A stretch of 6,696 bases of DNA from an uncultured Eubacteriales bacterium (GCA_900550625.1 URSW01000094.1:1-6696); one strand, 5' to 3'. Numbered from the stretch's first letter, positions 1-5,507 are shown. The notes: a model not told the origin generated them from the letters alone. A program made the numbers and translations.

Positions 1-1
1 C

Positions 2-706
2 GCCGCTGCCGAACGGAGCGGAGCCGTATTCGCGGAGGCGATGCGCCCTGCGCACGATCCGGCGATCGCACGGATAAGGTCCGCACTCGGCGAGATCGGA
101 CCGATACGCTCGGCGCGGTTTGAATTCACGCAGTATTCGTCGAGGTACGACCGCTTTCTTGCGGGCGAGCGGGTGAACACCTTCGACCGCACGCTCGGGA
201 ATGCGGCGCTGCTCGATCTCGGGGTATATGCGATAAGCTGTGCACTCATGATCTTCGGCGAGCCGCAGGGGGAGATCGTATCGCGTTCCGCGTTTCTCGA
301 CTGCGGCTTCGAAGCGTCGGGAAATGCCCTGCTTTCGTATCCGGAGTTCGTGCTTTCGGTCGTGTATTCGAAGGTTTGCGCATCGGGGCAGCCGTCGGTG
401 ATCGTCGGCGAACGCGGCTCGATAGAGATCGATCGGCTTTCGGAGCCGAAGAAGGTCATGCTGAAGCTGCGCGGCGGCGGTGAACGCGAGCTCTGCCCGG
501 ACGCCCTGCCGAACAACATGGTATACGAGATCGAGGATTTCGTTCGCATATGCCGCAATTTCGGCGATCCGCGGCAAAAAGCGGAGTACGAGAGGTATCT
601 CGACCTCACGCGCGCGCAGTGTCGCCTGCTCGGGCGGATCGAAAGATCGTCCGGCATCCGCTTCGGGGAGGACGCGGGGGAGAGAACGAACTCAGGAACC
701 TTTTGA
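2..706 (+). CDS. Gfo/Idh/MocA-family oxidoreductase, dihydrodiol dehydrogenase-like (5' end outside window)
   Basis: This is the last 234 codons of an NAD(P)-dependent oxidoreductase acting on a sugar, polyol or diol. The reading frame is open from base 2, so the gene begins to the left of the window. Family members are usually about 320-330 residues, so roughly the first 100, holding the Rossmann fold and the EKP catalytic motif, are missing. The visible part begins FAEAMRPAHDPA, which matches the segment just after the EKP region. The substrate-domain motif reads LLDLGVYAISCALMIFG. It carries DxGxY rather than the DxGxHxxD common in the family, as in dimeric dihydrodiol dehydrogenase and its bacterial relatives. 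Near the C-terminus, NNMVYEIEDFVRIC is also typical of this branch. The protein is presumably cytoplasmic and its substrate cannot be read from the sequence. The stop codon lies inside a 13-bp perfect hairpin (692-720), so the last few residues are encoded by a repeat element. The family is confident and the subfamily likely. Confidence 0.9.
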   Translation, partial: AAAERSGAVFAEAMRPAHDPAIARIRSALGEIGPIRSARFEFTQYSSRYDRFLAGERVNTFDRTLGNAALLDLGVYAISCALMIFGEPQGEIVSRSAFLDCGFEASGNALLSYPEFVLSVVYSKVCASGQPSVIVGERGSIEIDRLSEPKKVMLKLRGGGERELCPDALPNNMVYEIEDFVRICRNFGDPRQKAEYERYLDLTRAQCRLLGRIERSSGIRFGEDAGERTNSGTF

Positions 707-742
707 AAAAAGGTTCCTGAAACCTCCAAAACCTTTTAACCG
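692..742 (-). repeat. Long perfect hairpin with conserved tail over a gene 3' end (copy A)
   Basis: Bases 692-704 and 708-720 form a perfect 13-bp inverted repeat around a GAA loop. The core reads CCTTTTGAAAAAAGG. The stop codon of the upstream oxidoreductase (704-706) sits at the tip. The stem is followed by CCTCCAAAACCTTTTAACCG (723-742). A second element at 3585-3651 has the same plan: a G/C arm, T-run, short loop, A-run, G/C arm and then a CCTC-A-rich tail. It has the same orientation relative to its upstream gene. No uridine tract follows the stem, so this is not a textbook intrinsic terminator. It may still end transcription or protect the mRNA 3' end. I take it to be one copy of a dispersed chromosomal repeat family. 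Confidence 0.7.
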
Positions 743-835
743 AACGGTATCGGTGTAAGCCGTTCTCTCGGAAGGTAAGCGGAGAGGTATAGCTTGACTT
801 CACGGACACGGTCTTGCGTCGCTGCGGATTAACAG
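743..835 (+). other. Non-coding trailer, possibly structured
   Basis: This stretch between the copy-A hairpin and the terminator at 836 has no credible reading frame. It can form a 6-bp stem, GAACGG (742-747) with CCGTTC (760-765). A competing 5-bp stem is possible between CTCTC (765-769) and GAGAG (782-786). No promoter was found immediately upstream, so the simplest view is an untranslated tail of the oxidoreductase transcript. A small RNA ending at the 836-871 terminator is possible but unsupported. Confidence 0.3.
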
Positions 836-871
836 AGGCGGCAGGGAGATTTTTCTTCCTGCCGCCTTTTT
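836..871 (+). terminator. Rho-independent terminator
   Basis: AGGCGGCAGG (836-845) pairs perfectly with CCTGCCGCCT (858-867). The stem can extend inward through a G-U pair and two Watson-Crick pairs to a 6-base loop. Five T residues (867-871) follow. It is the strongest classical terminator in the window. It ends transcription from the left and separates the oxidoreductase from the next gene, whose promoter lies downstream. Confidence 0.9.
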
Positions 872-910
872 GACCGCATCACAAAATTGCGTTTAATTCA
901 AATTTTACGG

Positions 911-940
911 TTGACACCCGTAGGCGTTCTGTGATACACT
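911..940 (+). promoter_or_regulatory. Sigma-70-type promoter with extended -10 for the sialidase-like gene
   Basis: A consensus -35 box TTGACA (911-916) is followed after 18 bases by TACACT (935-940). This matches TATAAT at the three key positions and is preceded by TGA, giving an extended -10 element. The A/T-rich stretch just upstream (about 881-908) could act as an UP element. The predicted start near 947 gives a leader of about 70 bases to the ATG at 1019. Confidence 0.75.
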
Positions 941-1018
941 GTTTCCGATAAACCGACCATGCGTCTGTGCAGGGATTCGGAAAACTTATTTTTCGGAAAT
1001 CGAAAGGAATAGACTTAC

Positions 1019-2194
1019 ATGAAACTTGTTCTCGACAAGCCTGTTACAGTTGCGCAGGGGCTCACCCTCGAAGAAGCGGACTGGGGTCCGTGGCAGTTTC
1101 CCCAGCTCCTGAAGAGAGAGGACGGCGTACTTTTCGCAAGCATCAACCTCGGTCCCGACAACTGGGAATCATACGGCGACACTCTGTGGTACAAATCCTC
1201 CGACAACGGTCGGACGTGGACGGACAGCAATCCGTCCGAAGCCGCCACCGCTTACCCGAAAGCCAAAAACGGAGACGGCTTTATGGCGAAGGACAGAGGC
1301 TACATCGACATTGACCCCAAGCTTCTCGAAGGAATCGAACCGAAACACGTTCTCAATTTCGACGACAAGCCCTTTTTCGACTATTATCTTTACTCCGATC
1401 TTCGCCCCGGAACGATTGACACCTCGGTAATGTTCATGAGGCTGAAGAAGGGCGAGACGGAGCAGGAGGGCTTTTGCCCGAAGGTCACGGACAATCCGGG
1501 ACTTTGCATCGTCCGTCCGTCGGGAACGGACAAGCTTCTTCCGAACAAGATGTTCGGACGGTTGAGAGTCGCGCCCGACGGCAGTCTCTGGCAAATGCAC
1601 TACGACAGAGGCTTTTTCGACGGCAAGTTCTGCGACACGTTCATCGCATACTACTACCGCTCGGACGACAACGGCGAAACATGGTCCCTCGTTTCCAGGC
1701 TCGATCCCCGCACGAATCCCGGCGCGTGCTACTACTGCGAGCAGGATATCGCATGGATCGACGACAGTCATGCCGTTACCTCTCTCCGTGCAAACGGGCT
1801 GTACACGGCAGTGTCCGACGACGGCGGATATACATGGTCAACTCCGAAAAAGACTGCGGACTTCGGCGTAGATCCCGCGCTGTGCGTTCTCAAATGCGGC
1901 GCGATGCTCATGACCTACGGCAGACCGGGCTTCCTCGTCCGTCCGTGCTTTGACGGCAAGGGCGAAAAGTGGGAAGAGCCCATCGAGATCATCTCAACCG
2001 GAAACAACGCATATAAGATGAACGATCCGTCGAAGGCAGGAAATGCTTCCGAGTGGGGAACCTGCTCGTATTCCGACATCGTTCCCATCTCGGACAACGA
2101 AGCACTGATCGTATATTCCGACTTCTACGTTCCGGACGAAAAAGGAATAAAGAGAAAATCCCTCATGGTAATAAAGGCCACCGTAACGGACTGA
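1019..2194 (+). CDS. Sialidase-like beta-propeller protein with Asp-box (BNR) repeats
   Basis: This 391-residue protein carries three clear Asp-boxes (SxDxGxTW): SSDNGRTW at residues 60-67, SDDNGETW at 215-222 and SDDGGYTW at 266-273. A degenerate fourth, DGKGEKW, lies at 312-318. Asp-boxes mark the blade turns of the sialidase beta-propeller fold. TYGRPG (299-304) and the late YSDIVPI...ALIVYSDF stretch (351-369) resemble final-blade sequence in bacterial proteins annotated as exo-alpha-sialidases. There is no signal peptide, lipobox or transmembrane segment, so it is probably cytoplasmic. The place where GH33 enzymes have the RIP motif reads WQFPQLL (25-31), with no arginine, so true sialidase activity is doubtful. 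The start follows AAAGGA at 1003-1008 with a 10-base spacer. It has its own promoter and terminator and appears to be a single-gene unit. The fold is confident; the reaction is unknown. Confidence 0.85.
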   Translation: MKLVLDKPVTVAQGLTLEEADWGPWQFPQLLKREDGVLFASINLGPDNWESYGDTLWYKSSDNGRTWTDSNPSEAATAYPKAKNGDGFMAKDRGYIDIDPKLLEGIEPKHVLNFDDKPFFDYYLYSDLRPGTIDTSVMFMRLKKGETEQEGFCPKVTDNPGLCIVRPSGTDKLLPNKMFGRLRVAPDGSLWQMHYDRGFFDGKFCDTFIAYYYRSDDNGETWSLVSRLDPRTNPGACYYCEQDIAWIDDSHAVTSLRANGLYTAVSDDGGYTWSTPKKTADFGVDPALCVLKCGAMLMTYGRPGFLVRPCFDGKGEKWEEPIEIISTGNNAYKMNDPSKAGNASEWGTCSYSDIVPISDNEALIVYSDFYVPDEKGIKRKSLMVIKATVTD

Positions 2195-2250
2195 GGACGC
2201 ACGTCGTTTTCTCATCCGGTGCGCGCGTCGTTTAACCGTGAAGACAAAAG

Positions 2251-2295
2251 AGCCTCCCGCAGCGGACGTTTCCGTTTTGCCGCGGGAGGCTTTTT
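2251..2295. terminator. Bidirectional terminator between convergent genes
   Basis: AGCCTCCCGC (2251-2260) pairs perfectly with GCGGGAGGCT (2282-2291). A second small stem, CGGA/TCCG (2263-2266 with 2271-2274), lies inside. On the plus strand TTTTT (2291-2295) follows, ending the sialidase-like gene. On the minus strand the stem is followed by TCTTTTGTC, which serves the EamA gene whose stop lies 48 bases away. Confidence 0.88.
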
Positions 2296-2338
2296 CAATG
2301 TCTTTTTTTGCGGATTTCATCTTTCGTCCGGCGCTTTG

Positions 2339-3229
2339 TCAGTCGGCGTCCGGGTTCTTCTTTCGTCCGATCACGATCTGCGAAAGCACGATCCCGCAGA
2401 ATATAAGCACGCAGCCGCCTATCGCAGGGGGCGTCATATTCTCGTGCAGGATAAGCGCGCCGCCTATCGCCGCCCAGACCGATTCCGTCGAAAGAACGAT
2501 CGATGCGGCAGTCGGGTCCGCGTCCCGCTGACCGAGGAGCTGGCAGGTATACGCAACTCCGCTCGACATCACGCCGCCGTAGAGTATCGGCACAGCCGCG
2601 GCGCGGATCGCGTCAAGGCGTACCTCCTCGAAGATAAACGCGCAGATGAAGCCGAGGATAGCGCATACCGAAAACTGTATGCACGAAAAGCGGATCGCGC
2701 GCACACCGTGACCCGCGCGGTCGAGTGTGATTATGTGCGCCGTCCAGAATGCCGTACCGATGAACAGGAGCAGATCGCCGAGCCCGAGCGAACCGTAGGA
2801 GCCGCACAGGAGATAGAGACCGCCGACGGTCAGCGCCGCGCCGATCCACACGTTGATCCCGGTTTTCTTTCCGCAGAAGGCATAGACGATCGGCACAAGC
2901 ACCGTATAAAGTCCGGTGATGAACGCGCTCTTTCCCGCGCTCTGCGTGAACAGTATGCCGAACTGCTGAAGATTGGCCGCACTGAAGAGCACGACTCCGG
3001 CGATAACCCCGTACATGACCGTGCGCTTTCTCTGCTCGGGGGTCGATTTCCCCCGCTCGAAAATGAGGATGACGGGGACGAGGGAGAGCGCGCCGACGGC
3101 AAAGCGCACGGCGTTATAGGTGAACGATCCGACGTGTTCCGAGCCGGCGCGCTGAGCGACGAACGCGAAGCCCCATATGATCGCCGTCAGGAGCAGGATG
3201 AGTGTGCTTTTTACTTTTTTGGATTTCAT
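2339..3229 (-). CDS. EamA/DMT-superfamily transporter (drug/metabolite exporter type)
   Basis: This 296-residue membrane protein contains two consecutive EamA domains of about five helices each, the standard ten-helix plan and length. The first repeat starts at about residue 8 with STLILLLTAIIWGFAFVAQR, followed by the typical TYNAVRFAVGALSLVP. The second starts with GDLLLFIGTAFWTAHIITLD (151-170). It ends with the conserved STESVWAAIGGALILHE (247-263) and the final IGGCVLIFCGIVLSQI helix. Such proteins move amino acids, metabolites or drugs across the inner membrane; the substrate cannot be inferred. The start chosen (MKSKKVKS) lies directly before the first helix. The frame stays open for 45 codons upstream, but those codons translate the 3314-3340 palindrome into arginine-rich sequence with no helix, so they are not coding. 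No good Shine-Dalgarno is visible before this ATG; only a weak GGATG lies about 10 bases upstream, beside a hairpin (3240-3266). Transcribed alone towards the 2251-2295 terminator. Confidence 0.9.
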   Translation of the reverse strand: MKSKKVKSTLILLLTAIIWGFAFVAQRAGSEHVGSFTYNAVRFAVGALSLVPVILIFERGKSTPEQRKRTVMYGVIAGVVLFSAANLQQFGILFTQSAGKSAFITGLYTVLVPIVYAFCGKKTGINVWIGAALTVGGLYLLCGSYGSLGLGDLLLFIGTAFWTAHIITLDRAGHGVRAIRFSCIQFSVCAILGFICAFIFEEVRLDAIRAAAVPILYGGVMSSGVAYTCQLLGQRDADPTAASIVLSTESVWAAIGGALILHENMTPPAIGGCVLIFCGIVLSQIVIGRKKNPDAD

Positions 3230-3239
3230 TTTTTGACAT

Positions 3240-3266
3240 CCGGAGGGCCGACGGTGCGGTCTCCGG
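3240..3266 (-). promoter_or_regulatory. Small leader hairpin upstream of the EamA gene
   Basis: CCGGAG (3240-3245) pairs with CTCCGG (3261-3266), with a CCG/CGG pairing possible inside (3248-3250 with 3257-3259). Read on the minus strand it ends about 10 bases before the ATG at 3229, where a ribosome binding site would be. It might limit translation. No convincing promoter was identified for this gene. Confidence 0.3.
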
Positions 3267-3313
3267 CTCCTTTCGGGGCGAGAATATGAAGCGGTGATTG
3301 CGGTGAGGCGGGG

Positions 3314-3340
3314 GAGATTAGCACGGCATTCGGAGAATGC
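3314..3340 (+). repeat. Palindromic repeat, copy 1 (loop GGA)
   Basis: GAGATTAGCACGGCATTC leads into a 6-bp stem, GCATTC (3326-3331) with GAATGC (3335-3340), around a GGA loop. The same left flank and stem recur at 3410-3441, but there the loop is TCC. The outer part of the stem has decayed here. The similarity continues loosely to the right (CGGAGACTTTT against CAGGAGCTTTA), giving two direct copies about 96 bases apart. Confidence 0.75.
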
Positions 3341-3409
3341 AACGGAGACTTTTCCCATGAACACGGGATAACGTTAAGCTGTAACTGTACGTTCACTTGC
3401 CATATCTAC

Positions 3410-3441
3410 GAGATTAGCATGGCATTCTCCGAATGCCATGC
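3410..3441 (+). repeat. Palindromic repeat, copy 2 (loop TCC, perfect 11-bp stem)
   Basis: GAGATTA (3410-3416) is followed by a perfect 11-bp stem, GCATGGCATTC (3417-3427) with GAATGCCATGC (3431-3441), around a TCC loop. Its left flank is a direct repeat of 3314-3324 with a single C/T difference, while its loop is the reverse complement of copy 1's GGA. No uridine tract follows, so it is not a standard terminator. It resembles a REP-like element. Confidence 0.75.
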
Positions 3442-3457
3442 AGGAGCTTTATATGTT

Positions 3458-3500
3458 GGGACTCCGTCCCCTGCACCCCGGGCGCGGAAGCCCGCGCGGG
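3458..3500. repeat. Further short GC-rich palindromes
   Basis: GGGAC (3458-3462) pairs with GTCCC (3466-3470) around another TCC loop. Further on, GGGC (3480-3483) can pair with GCCC (3490-3493), and CCCGCGCGGG (3491-3500) is self-complementary. With the neighbouring repeats they make the 435-bp gap between the EamA and antiporter genes a cluster of palindromes. Bases 3342-3409 and 3501-3584 hold nothing I can identify. Confidence 0.5.
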
Positions 3501-3584
3501 CGTTCTGTGAAGTTCAGCGATATTTATACGCTATCTTCCGATTCTAAGTATTCTTCCGAGAGAAAAACTTTCCCGAAAATATTT

Positions 3585-3651
3585 TCAGTTTGAAATTTTT
3601 TGAGGAAGGGGTCCGGGGAAATCCCCTTTTTGTAAAAAGGGGTTTCCCCGG
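3585..3651 (+). repeat. Long hairpin with conserved tail at a gene 3' end (copy B)
   Basis: CCGGGGAAA (3613-3621) pairs with TTTCCCCGG (3643-3651). After one bulged T (3622), CCCCTTTTT (3623-3631) pairs with AAAAAGGGG (3634-3642). The result is an 18-bp stem with one bulge. It begins 14 bases past the antiporter stop, read on the minus strand. In that direction the stem is followed by ACCCCTTCCTC and then an A-rich stretch, matching the layout of copy A at 692-742. No uridine tract follows the whole stem. It probably marks the end of the PII-like/antiporter operon, but by what mechanism is unclear. Confidence 0.7.
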
Positions 3652-3665
3652 TCACTCCTCATCCC

Positions 3666-4838
3666 TTATTTCTTCTTCTCGATCTCGCCGGCGGCGCTGA
3701 GCGCGAGCTTTGAGATCACGGGACCCGTCAGCTCATAGATCAGCGTGCCGCAGAGAACGATGGCGCGTATCTGCCCGGCATACTGCGGGACTACGCTGTC
3801 CGCGACGAGCGTCAGACCGATCGCAACTCCCGCCTGCGGGACGAGCGTCCAGCCGAGGTACTTGCGCACCGTTTTCGGTGCGTGCGTGATGACCGCGCCG
3901 ACAAACGCGCCGACAAACTTTCCGACGACGCGCATAATAACGTAGATCGCGCCGATAAGTCCGATCTTCGGGATCAGCGTTACGTCAAGCTGCGCGCCCG
4001 ACACGACGAAGAACAGCATGAACACCGGCGGCGTCACCGTATCGGCAATGCGGAACACGTCGTCCGCATCCTTCGATATGTTCGCAAGGAGCGCGCCGAA
4101 TATCATGCAGGAGAGAAGCGAGGACGCGCCGAAGAAATCCGCCGCCGCCGAGCAGAGGAACACCACGCCGCAGACCGCGCACAGCCTGTTCGAGGTTTTT
4201 TTGAAAAAGTGAAGCGGGATCATCATCACCGCCGCCGCTGCCGCGCCCACGACGATCGATATGCCGAGCTCGATGAACGGCTCCGCGATCGACATTGCGA
4301 TGTTCACGTCCGATGCGGAATTGAGCGTTTTCGCCACCGTCACGGCAAATCCGAACGCGATCAGCGCGACCGCGTCGTCGAGCGCGACGACCGAGAGAAG
4401 CGTCTTTGTGAGCGGTCCGTTCGCGTTGTACTGCCGGATAACCATGATCGTCGCGGCGGGCGCCGTTGCGGATGCGATCGCGCCGAGCACGAGCGAAAAC
4501 GCAAGCGTCTGTCCGGCAAAAAGAAGTCCGCACACGACCGCGCCCATTGCGCAGAGCCCCTCGAGGATCGCAATCACCACGGGGCGGACGCCGACCTCAC
4601 GGAAATACGAAAGCTTGAACTCCGCGCCGATCGACAGTGCGATGAAGCCAAGCGCCATCTCCGACACCATCGAGATCGACGATGCCGCGTCGGCGGGAAT
4701 TATCTTGAGAACGTACGGCCCGACGATAAGCCCGGCGACAAGATACCCCGTCACGTTGGGCAATCCGACCTTTTTCGCAAGGCGGCCGAAAAGAAGTCCG
4801 CCGAGAAGCATTATCCCGAGGTAAAAAAGCATGCTCAT
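3666..4838 (-). CDS. CPA2-type cation:proton antiporter (KefB/NapA-like membrane domain)
   Basis: This 390-residue integral membrane protein exchanges Na+ or K+ for H+ across the cytoplasmic membrane. It is hydrophobic throughout, consistent with 12-13 helices of a Na+/H+ exchanger domain. Family landmarks are visible: GLPNVTGYLVAGLIVGP (25-41), LSIGAEF (68-74), the unwound-helix region ASATAPAATIMVI (122-134), and VALDDAVALI (151-160). The last has the paired aspartates D154-D155 that bind the ion in electrogenic CPA2 members. R303 and K307 in RVVGKFVG fit the conserved basic site of the later helix. The protein stops soon after the last helix. It lacks the TrkA-N/RCK cytoplasmic domain that extends KefB/KefC to about 600 residues, so any control must come from another protein. 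Its ATG overlaps the stop of the PII-like gene (TAATG), with AAAGGGG about 11 bases upstream, suggesting translational coupling. The ion is unknown. Confidence 0.9.
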   Translation of the reverse strand: MSMLFYLGIMLLGGLLFGRLAKKVGLPNVTGYLVAGLIVGPYVLKIIPADAASSISMVSEMALGFIALSIGAEFKLSYFREVGVRPVVIAILEGLCAMGAVVCGLLFAGQTLAFSLVLGAIASATAPAATIMVIRQYNANGPLTKTLLSVVALDDAVALIAFGFAVTVAKTLNSASDVNIAMSIAEPFIELGISIVVGAAAAAVMMIPLHFFKKTSNRLCAVCGVVFLCSAAADFFGASSLLSCMIFGALLANISKDADDVFRIADTVTPPVFMLFFVVSGAQLDVTLIPKIGLIGAIYVIMRVVGKFVGAFVGAVITHAPKTVRKYLGWTLVPQAGVAIGLTLVADSVVPQYAGQIRAIVLCGTLIYELTGPVISKLALSAAGEIEKKK

Positions 4839-5194
4839 TACTTGTTAAGCCCCTTTCCGCGGGCAAAGTCGATCGGGAGAGAGAACATGATCCCGACATC
4901 CGGCTGAGAGAAATCGCCGACGATCTCCTCGGTTATCCGCACTATCGTATCAAGCTGATCCTCCCTTATGACGGTAAGGACGGTCTTGCTCGTCTTTCTC
5001 GTATCGTCCGTGAGGTATTTGCGGATCGAGCCGAAGAACGATATCTCCTCCTCGTCGTGCTTTGCTCCGTAAAGCTCGCGCGCCATTCCCGTGGAGTCGA
5101 TTATCGTCGCGCCGCAGATCGCCGCGTGCGCGTATGCCGCCATGAGATCGTCAAGCTTTTCCGTCCTGTTCAGTATGAGAACAAACAGCTTCAT
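4838..5194 (-). CDS. PII-like signalling protein linked to the antiporter
   Basis: This 118-residue protein matches the PII (GlnB/GlnK/SbtB) plan in length and predicted order: strand 2-8 (KLFVLIL), helix 11-26, strand 29-36 (ATIIDSTG), a long loop 37-67, strand 69-77 (SKTVLTVIR), helix 78-94, then PDVGIMFSLPI (98-108), comparable to the GDGKIFVLPV strand of PII. PII proteins are trimers that bind ATP, ADP, AMP or cAMP and use the T-loop to touch transporters or enzymes. The T-loop region here (ELYGAKHDEEEISFFGSIRK) does not resemble GlnB and lacks its uridylylated-tyrosine context, so this is a divergent relative rather than the general nitrogen regulator. It is the first gene of an operon with the antiporter (one-base overlap). 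I infer that it gates that transporter, as SbtB does SbtA. GGTGA at 5201-5205 is a plausible ribosome site with a 6-base spacer. The fold assignment rests on pattern only. Confidence 0.72.
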   Translation of the reverse strand: MKLFVLILNRTEKLDDLMAAYAHAAICGATIIDSTGMARELYGAKHDEEEISFFGSIRKYLTDDTRKTSKTVLTVIREDQLDTIVRITEEIVGDFSQPDVGIMFSLPIDFARGKGLNK

Positions 5195-5219
5195 AAAATT
5201 TCACCGTCTTTCGTTTTTT

Positions 5220-5288
5220 TGCGGCAGAGCGTTCCCGTGCTGCAATGCGTGCCGCGCGGCGCCGCCTTATGCATACGGATGTGCCGCA
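5220..5288 (-). promoter_or_regulatory. Structured 5' leader of the PII-like/antiporter operon
   Basis: The leader from the predicted start (about 5297) to the ATG is roughly 100 bases and GC-rich, unlike the A/T-rich promoter. Its ends can close: TGCCGCA (5282-5288) and TGCGGCA (5220-5226) are exact reverse complements. Between them lie nested self-complementary blocks such as GCGGCGCCGC and GCCGCGCGGC, giving a possible branched fold. It matches no riboswitch class I recognise, and an A-run rather than a U-run follows in the mRNA. A regulatory role is conjecture. Confidence 0.35.
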
Positions 5289-5303
5289 TGATTTTCAGTG
5301 TAC

Positions 5304-5332
5304 ATTATAATACTGTTTTCCCCAAAATGCAA
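5304..5332 (-). promoter_or_regulatory. Promoter of the PII-like/antiporter operon
   Basis: On the minus strand a perfect -10 box TATAAT (5309-5304) lies 17 bases after TTGCAT (5332-5327), which keeps the TTG of the -35 consensus. The surroundings are A/T-rich against a GC-rich window. Transcription should start near 5297. Confidence 0.75.
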
Positions 5333-5392
5333 GCATTTGAAAAAACGCCTTTAATTTTTATCGCAAACACGCAAAGCGAAGGTATTTTAATC

Positions 5393-5421
5393 TTGATAAA
5401 TCGCCGCCGCTGTGATATCAT
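5393..5421 (+). promoter_or_regulatory. Promoter of the nfnAB operon
   Basis: TTGATA (5393-5398), a 17-base spacer, and TATCAT (5416-5421) preceded by TGA form a strong extended -10 promoter. The predicted start near 5428 leaves about 80 bases of leader before the nfnA ATG at 5508. Its -35 box is about 60 bases from that of the divergent promoter, close enough for shared control, though no clear operator was found between them. Confidence 0.75.
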
Positions 5422-5507
5422 ATACAATGTAAGGTCGTGCGCCGCACACATTGCGCCGCTTTCGCCTTTCGCAAACCTCGCTGATACGGAAAGGTAATTA
5501 TATACCG

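Noticed and set aside
692..720. Classical Rho-independent terminator at copy A
   Set aside because: The stem is long and perfect but no U-tract follows; the T-run is inside the stem. A standard terminator lies further on at 836-871.
1169..1771. Minus-strand open frame of 200 codons
   Set aside because: It is antisense to the sialidase-like gene, is rich in valine and arginine, and has no motif.
2219..3289. Long plus-strand open frame of 356 codons
   Set aside because: It lies antisense to the EamA gene, is dominated by Arg/Asp/Glu/His, has no recognisable motif, and runs into the terminator and repeats. It is a by-product of GC-rich codon use.
3230..3364. N-terminal extension of the EamA protein by 45 residues
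   Set aside because: It translates a palindromic repeat and arginine-rich leader; EamA proteins start just before the first helix, as with the ATG at 3229.
3314..3441. Short CRISPR-like array
   Set aside because: There are only two imperfect repeats, 96 bases apart, with palindromic stems, no regular spacer and no cas gene in the window.
3882..4907. Long plus-strand open frame of 341 codons
   Set aside because: It is antisense to the antiporter and consists mostly of charged residues with no family resemblance, while the opposite strand encodes an intact CPA2 antiporter.
4838..5194. Canonical GlnB/GlnK nitrogen regulator
   Set aside because: The T-loop lacks the GlnB sequence and tyrosine context, and the partner gene is an antiporter rather than amtB or a nitrogen gene.
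5451..5507. N-terminal extension of NfnA by 19 residues
   Set aside because: Family members begin at the MYKI-type sequence, and the upstream ATG would lie only about 23 bases from the predicted transcription start with no good ribosome site.
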